Origin: Pseudomonas sp. Au-Pse12
Lineage (GTDB): Bacteria; Pseudomonadota; Gammaproteobacteria; Pseudomonadales; Pseudomonadaceae
Length of the DNA: 64,000 nt
Direction of reading: 5' to 3'
Assembly (NCBI RefSeq): GCF_021341665.1
Contig: NZ_JAJTTH010000002.1
Span: 620,001 to 684,000 of the forward strand
A program made the translations under genes and the position numbers. Below, piece after piece: positions 9,052 to 18,117 of the stretch. The notes beneath the pieces are model-generated. The model saw nothing but the letters and a program-made list of their open reading frames with translations, ran no database searches and was not told where the DNA came from. Position 1 is the stretch's first letter. Each line of letters opens with the position of its first letter.

Positions 9052-9459
9052 TCAGGACTTGCGTGTAGCAATGGAGACGGAAGAGAAGCCATTGCCCTTG
9101 AGCAAGTCCATCACCGACACCAGGCGCTTAACTTCCACGCCTTGATCGCTATTGATAATGATCACCAACTTTTCACTGCCGTTGTTCAGCACTTTAAGTT
9201 GAGCCAACAGCGCCCCTTCATCCAGGTCCTGGCCGTCAAGTTGCAGGCGCTCTTGCAGGCCCAGGGTAATCACTGCCTTGTTTTGCGGTTTCAACTGTTG
9301 CGCGGTACTGGCGACCGGCAACTGTGTCTTGATCCCTACGGCCGGGATCACGTTGAGGCTGATGAGTACGAAGAACACCAGCAAAAACATCATCACGTCG
9401 ATCATCGGAATGATCTCGATGTGTGCTTTTTTCTTTTTGGCTACATCCCAGCTGCGCAT
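9052..9459 (-). CDS. exbD: ExbD/TolR-family biopolymer transport protein
   Basis: 135 aa, with GGGAG upstream of ATG 9459. A short basic cytoplasmic N-terminus (VAKKKKAHIEIIP) leads into one membrane helix containing the conserved proton-path aspartate (PMIDVMMFLLVFFVLIS, Asp21), followed by a periplasmic domain. It partners ExbB. It is the first gene of the exbD-tonB-receptor-exbB set, with a 168-base gap to fecR upstream that could hold a promoter. Confidence 0.9.
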   Translation of the reverse strand: MRSWDVAKKKKAHIEIIPMIDVMMFLLVFFVLISLNVIPAVGIKTQLPVASTAQQLKPQNKAVITLGLQERLQLDGQDLDEGALLAQLKVLNNGSEKLVIIINSDQGVEVKRLVSVMDLLKGNGFSSVSIATRKS

Positions 9460-9627
9460 CGTCTTGCTCCCGCTTCAGCTTTCCCTCCCTTGTGAGAGCT
9501 GAATCACAACCCTCGCCGATCCTGACCATGTGCTCAGGAATGCGCAGATCATCTCCGCCTCATGTAACGTTTTGGTGACAGAACGGGGTGATATCGATGA
9601 ATGTTCGGGAGCTCTGGGACGCGCTTC
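9460..9627. other. Intergenic region between fecR and exbD
   Basis: 168 bases without a supported gene. The stretch is less GC-rich than its surroundings around 9555-9600 and is long enough for a promoter serving exbD-tonB-receptor-exbB. I could not match a Fur box or a FecI-type promoter with confidence. Confidence 0.3.
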
Positions 9628-10617
9628 TCAGCGCAGGACGATGAATCTTCCAAGCACCTGGTGCTGCTGGAAACCGAGCACCGCCTGCAGCGAGTCGAGG
9701 ACCGCTTGCGGGTCCTGGCTGGAGAAACTGCCGCTGATCCGGCGTGCCGCCAGCTGGTCGTTGAGCAGCAGGATGCGCCCGGGGAAATAGCGCCGCAGGT
9801 CGGCCACCACCTCGCCCAGCGGCGCCTGGTAGTAGTTCAGCCAACCTTGGCGCCAGGCCAGTTGCGCCTCGCTGTCGACGCCATGCAGCGGGGTCGCCGC
9901 GCCGTGCCCGTAGCCCACTTGCTGGCCCGCGCCGAGTACCTGCTGCGCCGCGCCCTGGGCCGCCGTGACCCCGACCCGCCCGGACAGCACCGTGACCTGG
10001 GCCCCTTGCGGTTGCAGGCGCACTTCGAACTGGGTGCCCAGGACCCGCGCCTCGCCCTCCCCGGCCGCCACTACAAAAGGCGCGTCGGTATGGCTGACGC
10101 TGAAGAATCCGGCGCCGCGGCGCAGTTGCACATGCCGCTCGCCGCCACTGAAATCCACGGCAATCGCGCTGTCGGCATCCAGGGTCACCTGGCTCTGGTC
10201 GGCCAGGGTCACGGTGCGCACCTGGCCCGGCGCGGAAACGTAGTCGGCCCCCAGGTCATCGACCCAACGCCCGGGCTGCCAACCGGCGCCCAGGGCCACC
10301 GCCAGCAACAGGCTGGCGGCCATGGCCAGGCCCGCCGACCAGCGTCGCCGAGCCCGGCCCTGGGCGGCCTCCATGGAGCGCAGCAGGCCTTGCAGGGCAA
10401 AGGCGTCTTCATCGGCCAGGGTGCGCGCCGGCTGTTCGCTCAACTCCCACAGCACCTGGGCCTGGGCATAGGCCTCGATGTGCGCGGGGTCGGCCTGCAG
10501 CCACTGGCTGAAGGTCGCCTGGTCACCGCTGCTGGGCTGATCGTGGAGCAGGCTCAGCCAGGCCAGCGCGGCCTGTTCCTGGGCGGGCGTCGGGCTGACA
10601 CGGGGGCGGTGGTTCAC
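9628..10617 (-). CDS. FecR-family sigma-factor regulator
   Basis: 329 aa with a GTG start whose bases overlap the sigma-factor stop (GTGA), so translation is coupled. Residues 1-75 form the cytoplasmic sigma-binding domain (EQAALAWLSLLHDQP, FSQWLQADPAHIEAYAQA). One membrane helix (SAGLAMAASLLLAVALGAG, about 95-113) precedes a periplasmic FecR domain (about 130-225, GQVRTVTLADQSQVTLDADS). A C-terminal receptor-contacting region (QAPLGEVVADLRRYFPGRI) follows. FecR proteins relay receptor occupancy to FecI-type sigma factors. The likely partner receptor is the STN-bearing gene at 891-3329. Confidence 0.9.
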   Translation of the reverse strand: MNHRPRVSPTPAQEQAALAWLSLLHDQPSSGDQATFSQWLQADPAHIEAYAQAQVLWELSEQPARTLADEDAFALQGLLRSMEAAQGRARRRWSAGLAMAASLLLAVALGAGWQPGRWVDDLGADYVSAPGQVRTVTLADQSQVTLDADSAIAVDFSGGERHVQLRRGAGFFSVSHTDAPFVVAAGEGEARVLGTQFEVRLQPQGAQVTVLSGRVGVTAAQGAAQQVLGAGQQVGYGHGAATPLHGVDSEAQLAWRQGWLNYYQAPLGEVVADLRRYFPGRILLLNDQLAARRISGSFSSQDPQAVLDSLQAVLGFQQHQVLGRFIVLR

Positions 10618-11192
10618 GGTGCATTCCTTGGCGTGCGCGGGGTCACGGGTTCCCGCAGGCTGGCCTTGCAGGCTTCGAGGGCGCGCATCATATGTTTTTC
10701 CACGGCGCTTTGGGACAGGCCCATGGCCTTGGCGATCTCGGCGTACTTGCGCCCGTGGATGCGGTTGAGCAGGAAGATCTGCCGGGTGCGCTGCGGCAGG
10801 CTGCGCAGGGCGGCCTCGACGTGGCGCAGGTCGTTGCCGGCTTCCAGCGCCGCCTGGGGCTCGCTGCCCTGGTTGTCCTGCTGCTCCGGCAGCCAGCCTT
10901 CGCTGACCCGCACCCGCGCGCCTTCACTGCGCAGATGATCGATGGCGATGTTGCCGGCGCAGCGCAGCAGGTAGGTGCTGAGTTCCTCGACCTGCACCAG
11001 CGGCCGGCGCCAGAAGCGCAGGAACAGGTCCTGCACCAGGTCGGCGGCGGTGGCCCGGCAACCGACCCGGCGGCTGACCAGGGCTTCCATCTGCGAACGC
11101 TGGGACAGGAACACCTGAAGGAAATGCGCGCGGCCGCCCTGTGGGTCGGCGTGATCCCGATCAGAAGGCTCCGGTGGCAGGGTGCTCATCAT
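10614..11192 (-). CDS. FecI-type extracytoplasmic-function sigma factor
   Basis: 192 aa from the ATG-ATG pair at 11192, 11 bases after the DUF3325 stop. The region-2 motif is AADLVQDLFLRFWRRP and NIAIDHLRSEGARV. Region 4 has LPQRTRQIFLLNRIHGRKYA with the helix-turn-helix EIAKAMGLSQSAVEKHMMRA. Sigma factors of this group are produced under iron limitation and activated via FecR and an STN receptor. Being downstream of the Fur-box-like site at 13491 and contiguous with three membrane-protein genes suggests Fur control of the whole run, but that is inference. Confidence 0.9.
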   Translation of the reverse strand: MMSTLPPEPSDRDHADPQGGRAHFLQVFLSQRSQMEALVSRRVGCRATAADLVQDLFLRFWRRPLVQVEELSTYLLRCAGNIAIDHLRSEGARVRVSEGWLPEQQDNQGSEPQAALEAGNDLRHVEAALRSLPQRTRQIFLLNRIHGRKYAEIAKAMGLSQSAVEKHMMRALEACKASLREPVTPRTPRNAP

Positions 11193-11203
11193 CGTCCGCT
11201 CGC

Positions 11204-11530
11204 TCAGCAACGGGCCAGGGCGACGAGCGGGCTGGCCAGCAGGCTGGCCCCTGCCATCGACAGCACCCAACGCGGTCGATACGGCAACAGCAGCACCAGC
11301 AGCAAGGCGCTGCACATCAGCAACGCGCACCACTGCACCAGCCCCAGGCTCCAGCCGGTATCGAGCACCGCCGCCGCCAGCGACAGGCCCAGCAGCAACC
11401 AGCCGCCCAGGCGCAGGCCGTGACGGCGCACGGTCGAAGGCTTGTGCCCGAGCAGTTCCGCATGATGCCGGTCCAGTGACAGGCACAAGCCGGTGAAACC
11501 GGCATAACACAGCAGCAGCGCCAGGAGCAT
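11204..11530 (-). CDS. DUF3325 small membrane protein
   Basis: 108 aa with three or four hydrophobic segments (LLALLLCYAGFTGLCLSL, WLLLGLSLAAAVLDTG, WCALLMCSALLLVLLLPY, AGASLLASPLVALA). ATG 11530 directly abuts the TGA of the PepSY gene, so the two are coupled. Members of this family occur with PepSY and DUF3649 proteins beside siderophore receptors and FecI/FecR pairs. The molecular function is unknown; an accessory role in inner-membrane iron release is inferred. Confidence 0.78.
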   Translation of the reverse strand: MLLALLLCYAGFTGLCLSLDRHHAELLGHKPSTVRRHGLRLGGWLLLGLSLAAAVLDTGWSLGLVQWCALLMCSALLLVLLLPYRPRWVLSMAGASLLASPLVALARC

Positions 11531-13117
11531 TCAATTCACCTCGTTTTCAGCGGCCAACGGGCGTTGCCGGGGCGTACGCGGCTTGGCGCCGGCCGGCACA
11601 GCCGCGGCACGCTGCAGCTTGCGCGCCGCCCAGGCGAGGAACAGGCCGCTGCACAGGCACGCCAGATCGAAGCCGGCCATGCTCCAGTCGCCGCGGACCA
11701 TGAAGCCATCCGTCAAGCTCGGGCTGGTGAGGACACTCAGCACCGGCACACCGGCGAACAGCACGGCCGCCAGGCCCAGCTGTTCGATCCAGGCGCGACG
11801 GCCGGGGCGGATGCAGGCGTGCAACAGGCTCAAGCCCCAGGCCCAGAAGAAGCTGTTGACCTCCCAGTCGGCGCGCTCGGCGAAAGCCGCCGGCAACAAG
11901 CGGTTGCTCCAGAAGAATGCCGCCACTGCCAGCACCAGCCCGGCCATGCTGGCGATGTTCAAGACTTCCACCAGGCGCAGCTCGAAGGGCTGCACGGCAG
12001 ATTTGGCATGCTTGAGCTGGCGCTTGCCGAGCCAGATCACCAGCCCGGTGCCAATCATCGCGGTGCTCGCCAGCCCGCAGATGAAGTACAGCCAGCGCAG
12101 CACCGGACCGGCGAACAGCCCCATGTGCAAACCATAGAAACTGCCGCTGATGGCCATCGGCAGGGATTGCTCCGGGCTGGCCTGCAACAGCTGGCCGCTG
12201 ACCCCGTTGAACGACAGCGTGCTGCCCGCATCGCGCGCCACCCGGTCAGCGCTGTGGCGCATGACGTGCACCGAGGCATTGGCATCCCCCGGGTGGTTGA
12301 CCACCAGCCGCTGCACCCGGCCGCCCGGCCACTGCTCCAGGGCCTGTTTGAGCAGCGGGTCGAGGGCGGTCAGCGGCGCCGCCTGACCGGCCGCCGGGGT
12401 GCTGTTGCTGGCCGGTCGCAGGTCCTTGAAGTAGGCGTTGCTGTCACCCTTGTAGGCCACCTGGATGCTCGCCGGCATGACCATGGACATGAAGATCACC
12501 AGGCTGCTGTAGGTGATCATCAAGTGGAACGGCAGCACCAGCACGCCCACCGCGTTGTGCCCGTCGAGCCAGGTACGCTGGCCCTTGCGCGGGCGGAAGG
12601 TGAAGAAGTCCTTGAAGATTTTCTTGTGGGTGATGATGCCGCTGATCAGCGCCACGAACATCACCATGGCCGCCATCGTCGACAGCCAGCGGCCCCAGGG
12701 ATAGGGCATTTGCAGTTGGAAGTGGAAGCGGTAGAAGAACTCGCCGCCGCGAGTGTCGCGCACCTGCAGTTCGCTGCCGGTGGTCGGGTCCAGCAGCTTC
12801 TCGGTGAAGGCGCCGCGCTCACCGGGCTTGCCCGGCACCTGCCAGCCCACCGACAGCAGCGGCTGGCGGGCATCGGGCAGGTTGATGAACCAGCGTTGCG
12901 CGCCCTGGGCATGGCGTTCCAGGTAGCGCTGGGCCAAGCCCAGGCTGGCATCGGTGTCCAAGGCCCGGGCCGGCGCTTCCGGTTGCATCCAGTGGCTGAT
13001 CTCATCCTTGAAGTAGGACAGGGTTCCGGTGAGGAAAATCGCAAACAGCAACCAGCCGAACAGTAGCCCGCTCCAGGTATGCAGCCAGGCCATGGACTGA
13101 CGCAAGCCCTCCTTCAT
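11531..13117 (-). CDS. PepSY-associated iron-regulated membrane protein (FoxB/PiuB-like)
   Basis: 528 aa from ATG 13117, which overlaps the DUF3649 stop (ATGA). The first membrane helix (LHTWSGLLFGWLLFAIFLTG) is followed by a periplasmic PepSY region. Further helices (WLSTMAAMVMFVALISGIITHKK split across lipid and loop; VLVLPFHLMITYSSLVIF; WLYFICGLASTAMIGTGLVI) and a C-terminal helix group follow, with histidines in helices (H20 region, GHNAVG, FHLM) that could coordinate haem or metal. FoxB/PiuB-type proteins are implicated in reductive release of iron from siderophores at the inner membrane. That role is a family inference here. Confidence 0.85.
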   Translation of the reverse strand: MKEGLRQSMAWLHTWSGLLFGWLLFAIFLTGTLSYFKDEISHWMQPEAPARALDTDASLGLAQRYLERHAQGAQRWFINLPDARQPLLSVGWQVPGKPGERGAFTEKLLDPTTGSELQVRDTRGGEFFYRFHFQLQMPYPWGRWLSTMAAMVMFVALISGIITHKKIFKDFFTFRPRKGQRTWLDGHNAVGVLVLPFHLMITYSSLVIFMSMVMPASIQVAYKGDSNAYFKDLRPASNSTPAAGQAAPLTALDPLLKQALEQWPGGRVQRLVVNHPGDANASVHVMRHSADRVARDAGSTLSFNGVSGQLLQASPEQSLPMAISGSFYGLHMGLFAGPVLRWLYFICGLASTAMIGTGLVIWLGKRQLKHAKSAVQPFELRLVEVLNIASMAGLVLAVAAFFWSNRLLPAAFAERADWEVNSFFWAWGLSLLHACIRPGRRAWIEQLGLAAVLFAGVPVLSVLTSPSLTDGFMVRGDWSMAGFDLACLCSGLFLAWAARKLQRAAAVPAGAKPRTPRQRPLAAENEVN

Positions 13118-13419
13118 GGCTGGGCCGCCCAATAGGCGCCACCGGCCAGCAGCGCCAGCCCCAGGCTCGGCAGCAAAAGGCCCAACCAGGCCCGCCAGGC
13201 GCTGCGACAAGCGAAGCACCAGAGCACCGCCAGCAGATAGAACAGGAACGAGGCCATCATCCCGCTGACCACCGCATCGGCCTTGGGCAAGGGCAGCAGC
13301 AAGGTCAGGCAGACACTGGCCAGTGCCGCCAGCAGATAGCCCCCCAGCACTGCGGCGAGAGCCCGCGACGCCACCGCCAGACGATAGGAAGCGGGAAGCC
13401 CGCCGACCTTGCTTTTCAT
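13114..13419 (-). CDS. DUF3649 small membrane protein
   Basis: 101 aa, three hydrophobic helices (ALAAVLGGYLLAALASVCLT, MMASFLFYLLAVLWCFAC, WLGLLLPSLGLALLAGGAYW). First gene of the run toward fecI; its stop overlaps the PepSY start. It belongs to the DUF3649-PepSY-DUF3325 trio associated with siderophore uptake. A Fur-box-like sequence lies 72 bases upstream. Confidence 0.78.
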   Translation of the reverse strand: MKSKVGGLPASYRLAVASRALAAVLGGYLLAALASVCLTLLLPLPKADAVVSGMMASFLFYLLAVLWCFACRSAWRAWLGLLLPSLGLALLAGGAYWAAQP

Positions 13420-13490
13420 GTTTCGACCTTGCCGCGAGGGGGAAGCCCGGCACCGCCCACAGGCGCCCGGAGGAAATAGGCGGCAAGTCT

Positions 13491-13509
13491 AATGATAAAT
13501 ATTCTCATA
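13491..13509. promoter_or_regulatory. Fur-box-like sequence
   Basis: AATGATAAATATTCTCATA contains the AATGATAA half and a partial ATTCTCAT second half of the 19-bp Fur consensus. It lies between the minus-strand iron block and a short plus-strand ORF. It fits iron repression of DUF3649 onward. Confidence 0.6.
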
Positions 13510-13589
13510 TGCAAAAAGACTGCGACAACAAGGGCAAGTACGTGGGCGAACCACGCACGCTCTACGTGCAGACCTGCGTGGCGTTCTGA
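13509..13589 (+). CDS. Possible 26-aa iron-regulated peptide
   Basis: ATG 13509 opens a 26-residue frame beginning MQKDCDNKGKYVGEP and ending VQTCVAF, with two cysteines. Nearly every third codon position is G or C (21 of the last 23 sense codons), matching real genes in this genome, which is striking for a supposed intergenic stretch. The ATG overlaps the Fur-box-like site. No good Shine-Dalgarno sequence precedes it, so it may be a remnant of a longer gene or start elsewhere. I do not recognise the family. Confidence 0.35.
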   Translation: MQKDCDNKGKYVGEPRTLYVQTCVAF

Positions 13590-13603
13590 TTCTTTTTCGC
13601 CAC

Positions 13604-13633
13604 AAAACAAAACGGGCCTGCAATGCAGGCCCG
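13604..13633 (-). terminator. Rho-independent terminator of the HPF-family gene
   Basis: CGGGCCTGC/GCAGGCCCG stem of 9 bp with a 3-base loop (13613-13633), followed on the minus strand by TTTTGTTTTG. It lies 26 bases beyond the HPF-family stop. Confidence 0.8.
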
Positions 13634-13658
13634 TCCGTTTGGGGGTGAAACTCAGCCG

Positions 13659-14066
13659 TCAGCTATTGAGCGCGGCTTGTTGGTTCTCCAGGAATTCTTC
13701 TTCGAGCAGGGCATCCGCCTCACTGCCGTCGGTACTGGGAACGGCCGTCGCACGTTTGCCGCGCAGTTTGCCGAACATGTGTTCCAGGGCACTTTCCAGC
13801 TTGATGGTGGCACCGTCGAGGGCTTGCTCCAGCGTATCGGCCTTGTGGGTCACGGAAATTGGCTGGTGACCTTTCGGACGGGCTTCCAGCTGGCAGCGCA
13901 TATCGTCCGGACCCGACTTGCCACCGTTCTCGTCCCGCAGGTGGACCACGACCCGGGTCAAATCTTCTTCGTAGCGTTCGAGCGTGCTTTCAACGGTGCT
14001 GCGCACCCACTCCTCCATCCGAAGGCTGCTTTGAATATGGTTATCGCTATGGACTTGGATTTGCAT
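13659..14066 (-). CDS. HPF/RaiA-family ribosome-associated protein
   Basis: 135 aa, GGGAAG 4 bases before ATG 14066. It opens MQIQVHSDNHIQSSLRMEEW and contains an HPF-like fold with alternating strands (DLTRVVVHLRDENG, CQLEARPKGHQPISVTH) and helices (TLEQALDGATIKLESALEHM). The tail is acidic (GSEADALLEEEFLENQQ). Such proteins bind the ribosome in stationary phase or stress. It is more divergent than canonical HPF, so the exact paralogue is uncertain. It is monocistronic, with its own terminator. Confidence 0.75.
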   Translation of the reverse strand: MQIQVHSDNHIQSSLRMEEWVRSTVESTLERYEEDLTRVVVHLRDENGGKSGPDDMRCQLEARPKGHQPISVTHKADTLEQALDGATIKLESALEHMFGKLRGKRATAVPSTDGSEADALLEEEFLENQQAALNS

Positions 14067-14279
14067 AGTTCTTCCCTTATTTCAGCTTGCTCGTAAGAGG
14101 GTCAAGGCAGGGTGTTTGGACCTGCATTTCGTGACCTCTTGGTTACACAATTAGGCACGACGACGAACATTTCAACCCCTTAAAAAAGATAAATATTCAT
14201 ACGCAAATAAACCCGGACAAACTGCAAAAGCGCTGTTAATGTCGGGAGTTACCCCGGTTCGCGCCTCAGCCACAACCGC

Positions 14280-15227
14280 TCACAATTGCCCCTCGCCCAG
14301 AGGGTGCAGGCCGCGAAAAATCTCCGCTTCTTCCACCAGCCAGTCATGCACCGCGCGTACGCCCGGATGGCTCAGCGCGCCCGGTGCATAAAGCAGCACG
14401 TAGCGCTTGTGATTGGGCACCGCCAGGCCGAAAGGCACGATCAGGGTGCCGCGCTCCAGTTCATCGTTGAGCAAAGTACGCCGGGCAATCGCCACGCCCA
14501 TGCCGGCAATCGCCGCCTCGATGGTCAGGTGGTTACGGTTGAACGTGTGGCCTCGGCGCACGTCCGCGCCCTCAAAACCGATGGCATTCAGGTAGAACTC
14601 CCACTCGGCGTATTCGTAGCTGCCGCGCCACGCGGTGATGTCGTGCAACAGCGGAAAATGCGCCAGGTCCGCCGGGCCGTGCAGCGGCGGGCGGCCGCGC
14701 AAGAGGCTCGGGGCACACACAGGAAAGATCTGCTCATCCAGCAGCGCGGTGGATTGCAAACCGGGGTAGCTGCCGTCGTTCAGGTCGATGGCCAGGTCGA
14801 AGTCACCTTCGTGCAGGGCCACGCTGCTGTCTTCGGCCACCAGGCGCAACTGGATTTCCGGGTAACGCTGTTGCAAGCGTGGCAGGCGCGGAGTCAGCCA
14901 CTTGCCGAGGAACGACGGGATCGAGCGCAGGCGCAAGGTGCCGCCGATCATTCCCGCATCCAGGCGCCGCAGTTCGGCATCGATGCTGCCGTAAGCCTCA
15001 CTCACCGTCAGGGCCAGCCGCTGGCCTTCGGCACTCAGCTCGACGCCCCGGGGCCGGCGGTGAAACAGGCGAAAGCCCAGGCGTTCTTCCAACTGGCGAA
15101 TCTGTTGGCTGACCGCCCCCGGCGTGATGTGCAGTTCTTCGGCGCACCGGGTGAAGGACAGGTGCCGCGCAGCACAGGAAAACACATGCAGCCAGACATA
15201 AGTCTGGGCATGAAATTGTCGGCTCAT
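14280..15227 (-). CDS. LysR-family regulator of the L-serine deaminase unit (GcvA/DsdC-like)
   Basis: 315 aa. The N-terminal winged helix-turn-helix is FTRCAEELHITPGAVSQQIR within the first 65 residues, followed by a LysR substrate-binding domain with the GcvA-type pattern (LRLRSIPSFLGKWLTPRLP). It is divergent from the serine deaminase gene, 135 bases apart, the usual arrangement for a LysR activator and its target. Regulation by L-serine or a related amino acid is inferred from context only. Confidence 0.85.
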   Translation of the reverse strand: MSRQFHAQTYVWLHVFSCAARHLSFTRCAEELHITPGAVSQQIRQLEERLGFRLFHRRPRGVELSAEGQRLALTVSEAYGSIDAELRRLDAGMIGGTLRLRSIPSFLGKWLTPRLPRLQQRYPEIQLRLVAEDSSVALHEGDFDLAIDLNDGSYPGLQSTALLDEQIFPVCAPSLLRGRPPLHGPADLAHFPLLHDITAWRGSYEYAEWEFYLNAIGFEGADVRRGHTFNRNHLTIEAAIAGMGVAIARRTLLNDELERGTLIVPFGLAVPNHKRYVLLYAPGALSHPGVRAVHDWLVEEAEIFRGLHPLGEGQL

Positions 15228-15362
15228 CGTTTAGTCCTGCTAAAGGATCTCTTAGGAAGTTTCGTTGGTCAGCACTGACCGAGGCGGGCAGTATCGCCGA
15301 CATTGCGCTCGGCCTACAAAAAATGGCAGCGATCCACCTTCCATTGCTTGTAAGGCTTTAGC

Positions 15363-16739
15363 ATGGCTATCAGTGTTTTCGATCTTTTCAAAGTCGGTAT
15401 CGGCCCTTCCAGCTCCCACACCGTGGGCCCGATGCGCGCCGCCGCGACCTTCGCCCAGGCGCTGTTCGAGCAAGGCCTGCAGGAGCAGGTGCAGCGGGTA
15501 CGAATCCGCCTGTACGGCTCGCTGTCGGCCACCGGCGTCGGCCATGCCACCGACCGCGCCAGCGTCATGGGCCTGATGGGCGAATGGCCAGACAGCATCG
15601 ACCCCAGCAGCATCAACCCTCGCATCCAGCAACTGCGCGAAAGCGGCCAGTTGCTGCTGGGCGGACGCACGCCCATCGCCTTTGACTGGCAGCAGGATTT
15701 GCTGCTGCTGGACGAAAGCCTGCCCTACCATCCCAACGCCATGTCGCTGACCGCCTTCGGCGAGCAGGGCACGCTGCTGGAACAGACCTACTACTCGGTC
15801 GGCGGCGGCTTCATCATCGAGGCGGCCCAGGTCGAGGCCGGCGCCGAAACCACGGCCGGCGTGCAACTGCCCTACGACTTCAACAGCGCCGCCGAACTGC
15901 TGGCCCTGTGCAAGACCCACAAGCTGCGGGTCGGCGAGCTGATGCTGGCCAACGAACGGGCCTGGCGCAGCGACGCCGAGATTCGCAGCGGCCTGCTGCA
16001 CATCTGGTCGGTGATGCGCGAGTGCGTGGCACAGGGCTTGCGTCACGAAGGCATCCTGCCTGGCGGCCTCGACGTCCCACGGCGCGCCGCCAAGCTGCAC
16101 CACAGCCTGCTGGAGATCGGCAAGCCGAATGTCATCACCTCGACCCTCTCGGCCATGGAGTGGGTCAACCTCTACGCCCTGGCGGTGAACGAGGAAAACG
16201 CCGCCGGCGGACGCATGGTCACCGCGCCCACCAACGGTGCGGCGGGGATCATCCCGGCGGTGCTGCACTACTACATGAAGTTCAACCCCCAGGCCTGTGA
16301 CGACGACGTGCTGAACTTTTTCCTCGGTGCCGCGGCCGTGGGCATCCTGTGCAAGAAGAACGCGTCCATTTCCGGTGCCGAAGTGGGCTGCCAGGGCGAA
16401 GTGGGCTCGGCCTGCGCCATGGCGGCGGCCGGGCTGGCGGAAATTCTCGGGGCGACCCCGGAACAACTGTGCAACGCCGCGGAAATCGGCCTGGAACACA
16501 ACCTCGGCCTGACCTGCGACCCCGTGGGCGGGCTGGTGCAGGTGCCCTGCATCGAACGCAACGCGATTGCCGCGGTGAAGGCGATCAACGCCACCCAGAT
16601 GGCCCTGCGCGGCGACGGCCAGCACTTCATTTCCCTGGACCGGGTGATCCGCACCATGCGCGATACCGGCGCCGACATGCACGACAAATACAAAGAGACT
16701 TCACGGGGCGGCCTGGCGGTGAGCTGGGTGGAATGCTGA
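15363..16739 (+). CDS. sdaA: L-serine ammonia-lyase, iron-sulfur dependent, single chain
   Basis: 458 aa, the normal length for the fused alpha-beta enzyme. The family signature [13 protein letters not shown] is at residues 12-24. The three 4Fe-4S ligands fall at C343, C385 and C396, which is the CX41CX10C spacing of this family. The enzyme converts L-serine to pyruvate and ammonia in the cytosol. A serine-type transporter follows 63 bases downstream and a LysR gene is divergent, forming a serine uptake and catabolism unit. Confidence 0.95.
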   Translation: MAISVFDLFKVGIGPSSSHTVGPMRAAATFAQALFEQGLQEQVQRVRIRLYGSLSATGVGHATDRASVMGLMGEWPDSIDPSSINPRIQQLRESGQLLLGGRTPIAFDWQQDLLLLDESLPYHPNAMSLTAFGEQGTLLEQTYYSVGGGFIIEAAQVEAGAETTAGVQLPYDFNSAAELLALCKTHKLRVGELMLANERAWRSDAEIRSGLLHIWSVMRECVAQGLRHEGILPGGLDVPRRAAKLHHSLLEIGKPNVITSTLSAMEWVNLYALAVNEENAAGGRMVTAPTNGAAGIIPAVLHYYMKFNPQACDDDVLNFFLGAAAVGILCKKNASISGAEVGCQGEVGSACAMAAAGLAEILGATPEQLCNAAEIGLEHNLGLTCDPVGGLVQVPCIERNAIAAVKAINATQMALRGDGQHFISLDRVIRTMRDTGADMHDKYKETSRGGLAVSWVEC

Positions 16740-16802
16740 GGAGCCTTCCCTGACCGTCCGTAACACGTGAGCCCGAGCAAGAATAATAACGAGGCGATAA
16801 CG

Positions 16803-18104
16803 ATGACCGATGTACCGACACCTGCTGCCGAAAACCCTGCTGTAGAAACACTCCGCGACACCGCCAGCGCCCACCAGGGCTGGAGCAAGCACGACACCAC
16901 CTGGATGCTCGGCCTGTATGGCACCGCCATCGGCGCCGGCACCCTGTTCCTGCCGATCAACGCCGGGGTCGGGGGCTTCTGGCCGCTGATCGTGCTGGCG
17001 CTGCTGGCCTTCCCCATGACCTTCTTCGCCCACCGCGGCCTGACCCGCTTCGTCCTTTCCGGACGCTCCGGAGACATCACCGAAGTAGTGGAAGAACATT
17101 TCGGGGTCGGCGCCGGCAAGCTGATCACCCTGCTCTACTTCTTCGCCATTTTCCCGATCCTGCTGGTGTACAGCGTGGCCCTGACCAACACCCTGGGCAG
17201 CTTCATGGAGCACCAGTTGCACATGACGCCGCCGCCTCGGGCGCTGCTGTCGCTGCTGCTGATCCTCGGCCTGATGGCCATCGTGCGTTGCGGCCAGGGC
17301 GTGATCGTGCGGGCCATGAGCCTGCTGGTCTATCCGTTCGTCGCCGCCTTGCTGCTACTGGCCCTGAGCCTGATCCCCAACTGGAACGGCGCGTTCTTCG
17401 CTTCGGCCAGCGAGGGCATGCCCCTGCCGCTGTTCTTCAAGACCCTGTGGCTGGCGATTCCGGTGATGGTGTTTTCCTTCAACCACTCGCCGATCATCTC
17501 GGCCTTTGCCCTGGACCAGAAGCGCCAGTACGGTGCCCAGGCCGAGGCCAAGAGCAGCGGCATCCTGGCCACCGCCCACGGCATGATGGTGCTGACGGTG
17601 ATGTTCTTCTGCTTCAGCTGTGTGCTGGCCCTGTCGCCGGCGGACCTGGTGGCGGCCAAGGAACAGAACATCTCGATCCTGTCCTACCTGGCCAACCACT
17701 TCCAGACCCCGGTGATTGCCTACGCCGCGCCGCTGATTGCCCTGGTGGCCATTACCAAGTCGTTCCTGGGCCACTACATCGGCGCCAGCGAAGGCTTCCA
17801 GGGGCTGATCGTGAAAAGCCTGCGTGGCCGCGGTCGCGCGCTGTCGGCCGGCAAGCTGGAGAAGCTCACCGCGCTGTTCATGGTCCTCAGCTGCTGGGCC
17901 GTGGCCACTTTCAACCCGAGCATTCTCGGCATGATCGAGACCCTAGGCGGCCCGGTAATCGCCTGCCTGCTGTTCCTGATGCCGATGTACGCGATCCAGC
18001 GGGTGCCTTCACTGCGCCAGTATTCGGGCCAGCTGTCGAACCTGTTCGTAGTGCTGATCGGCCTGATCGCACTGTCTGCGATCATTTACTCGTTCCTGCC
18101 CTGA
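16803..18104 (+). CDS. Serine/threonine transporter of the HAAAP (SdaC/TdcC) family
   Basis: 433 aa from ATG 16803, with GAGG 9 bases upstream; a GTG at 16767 would add 12 residues lacking a ribosome site. Eleven hydrophobic segments include the family start LGLYGTAIGAGTLFLPINAG and FSFNHSPIISAFALDQ. It is inferred to import L-serine for the preceding deaminase by proton symport. It ends at a strong terminator. Confidence 0.9.
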   Translation: MTDVPTPAAENPAVETLRDTASAHQGWSKHDTTWMLGLYGTAIGAGTLFLPINAGVGGFWPLIVLALLAFPMTFFAHRGLTRFVLSGRSGDITEVVEEHFGVGAGKLITLLYFFAIFPILLVYSVALTNTLGSFMEHQLHMTPPPRALLSLLLILGLMAIVRCGQGVIVRAMSLLVYPFVAALLLLALSLIPNWNGAFFASASEGMPLPLFFKTLWLAIPVMVFSFNHSPIISAFALDQKRQYGAQAEAKSSGILATAHGMMVLTVMFFCFSCVLALSPADLVAAKEQNISILSYLANHFQTPVIAYAAPLIALVAITKSFLGHYIGASEGFQGLIVKSLRGRGRALSAGKLEKLTALFMVLSCWAVATFNPSILGMIETLGGPVIACLLFLMPMYAIQRVPSLRQYSGQLSNLFVVLIGLIALSAIIYSFLP

Positions 18105-18117
18105 AACGGGCCGGGAT

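Noticed and set aside
13416..13610. 64-aa minus-strand ORF upstream of DUF3649
   Set aside because: Overlaps the promoter region and Fur-like box; poor codon usage compared with the 26-aa ORF on the other strand.
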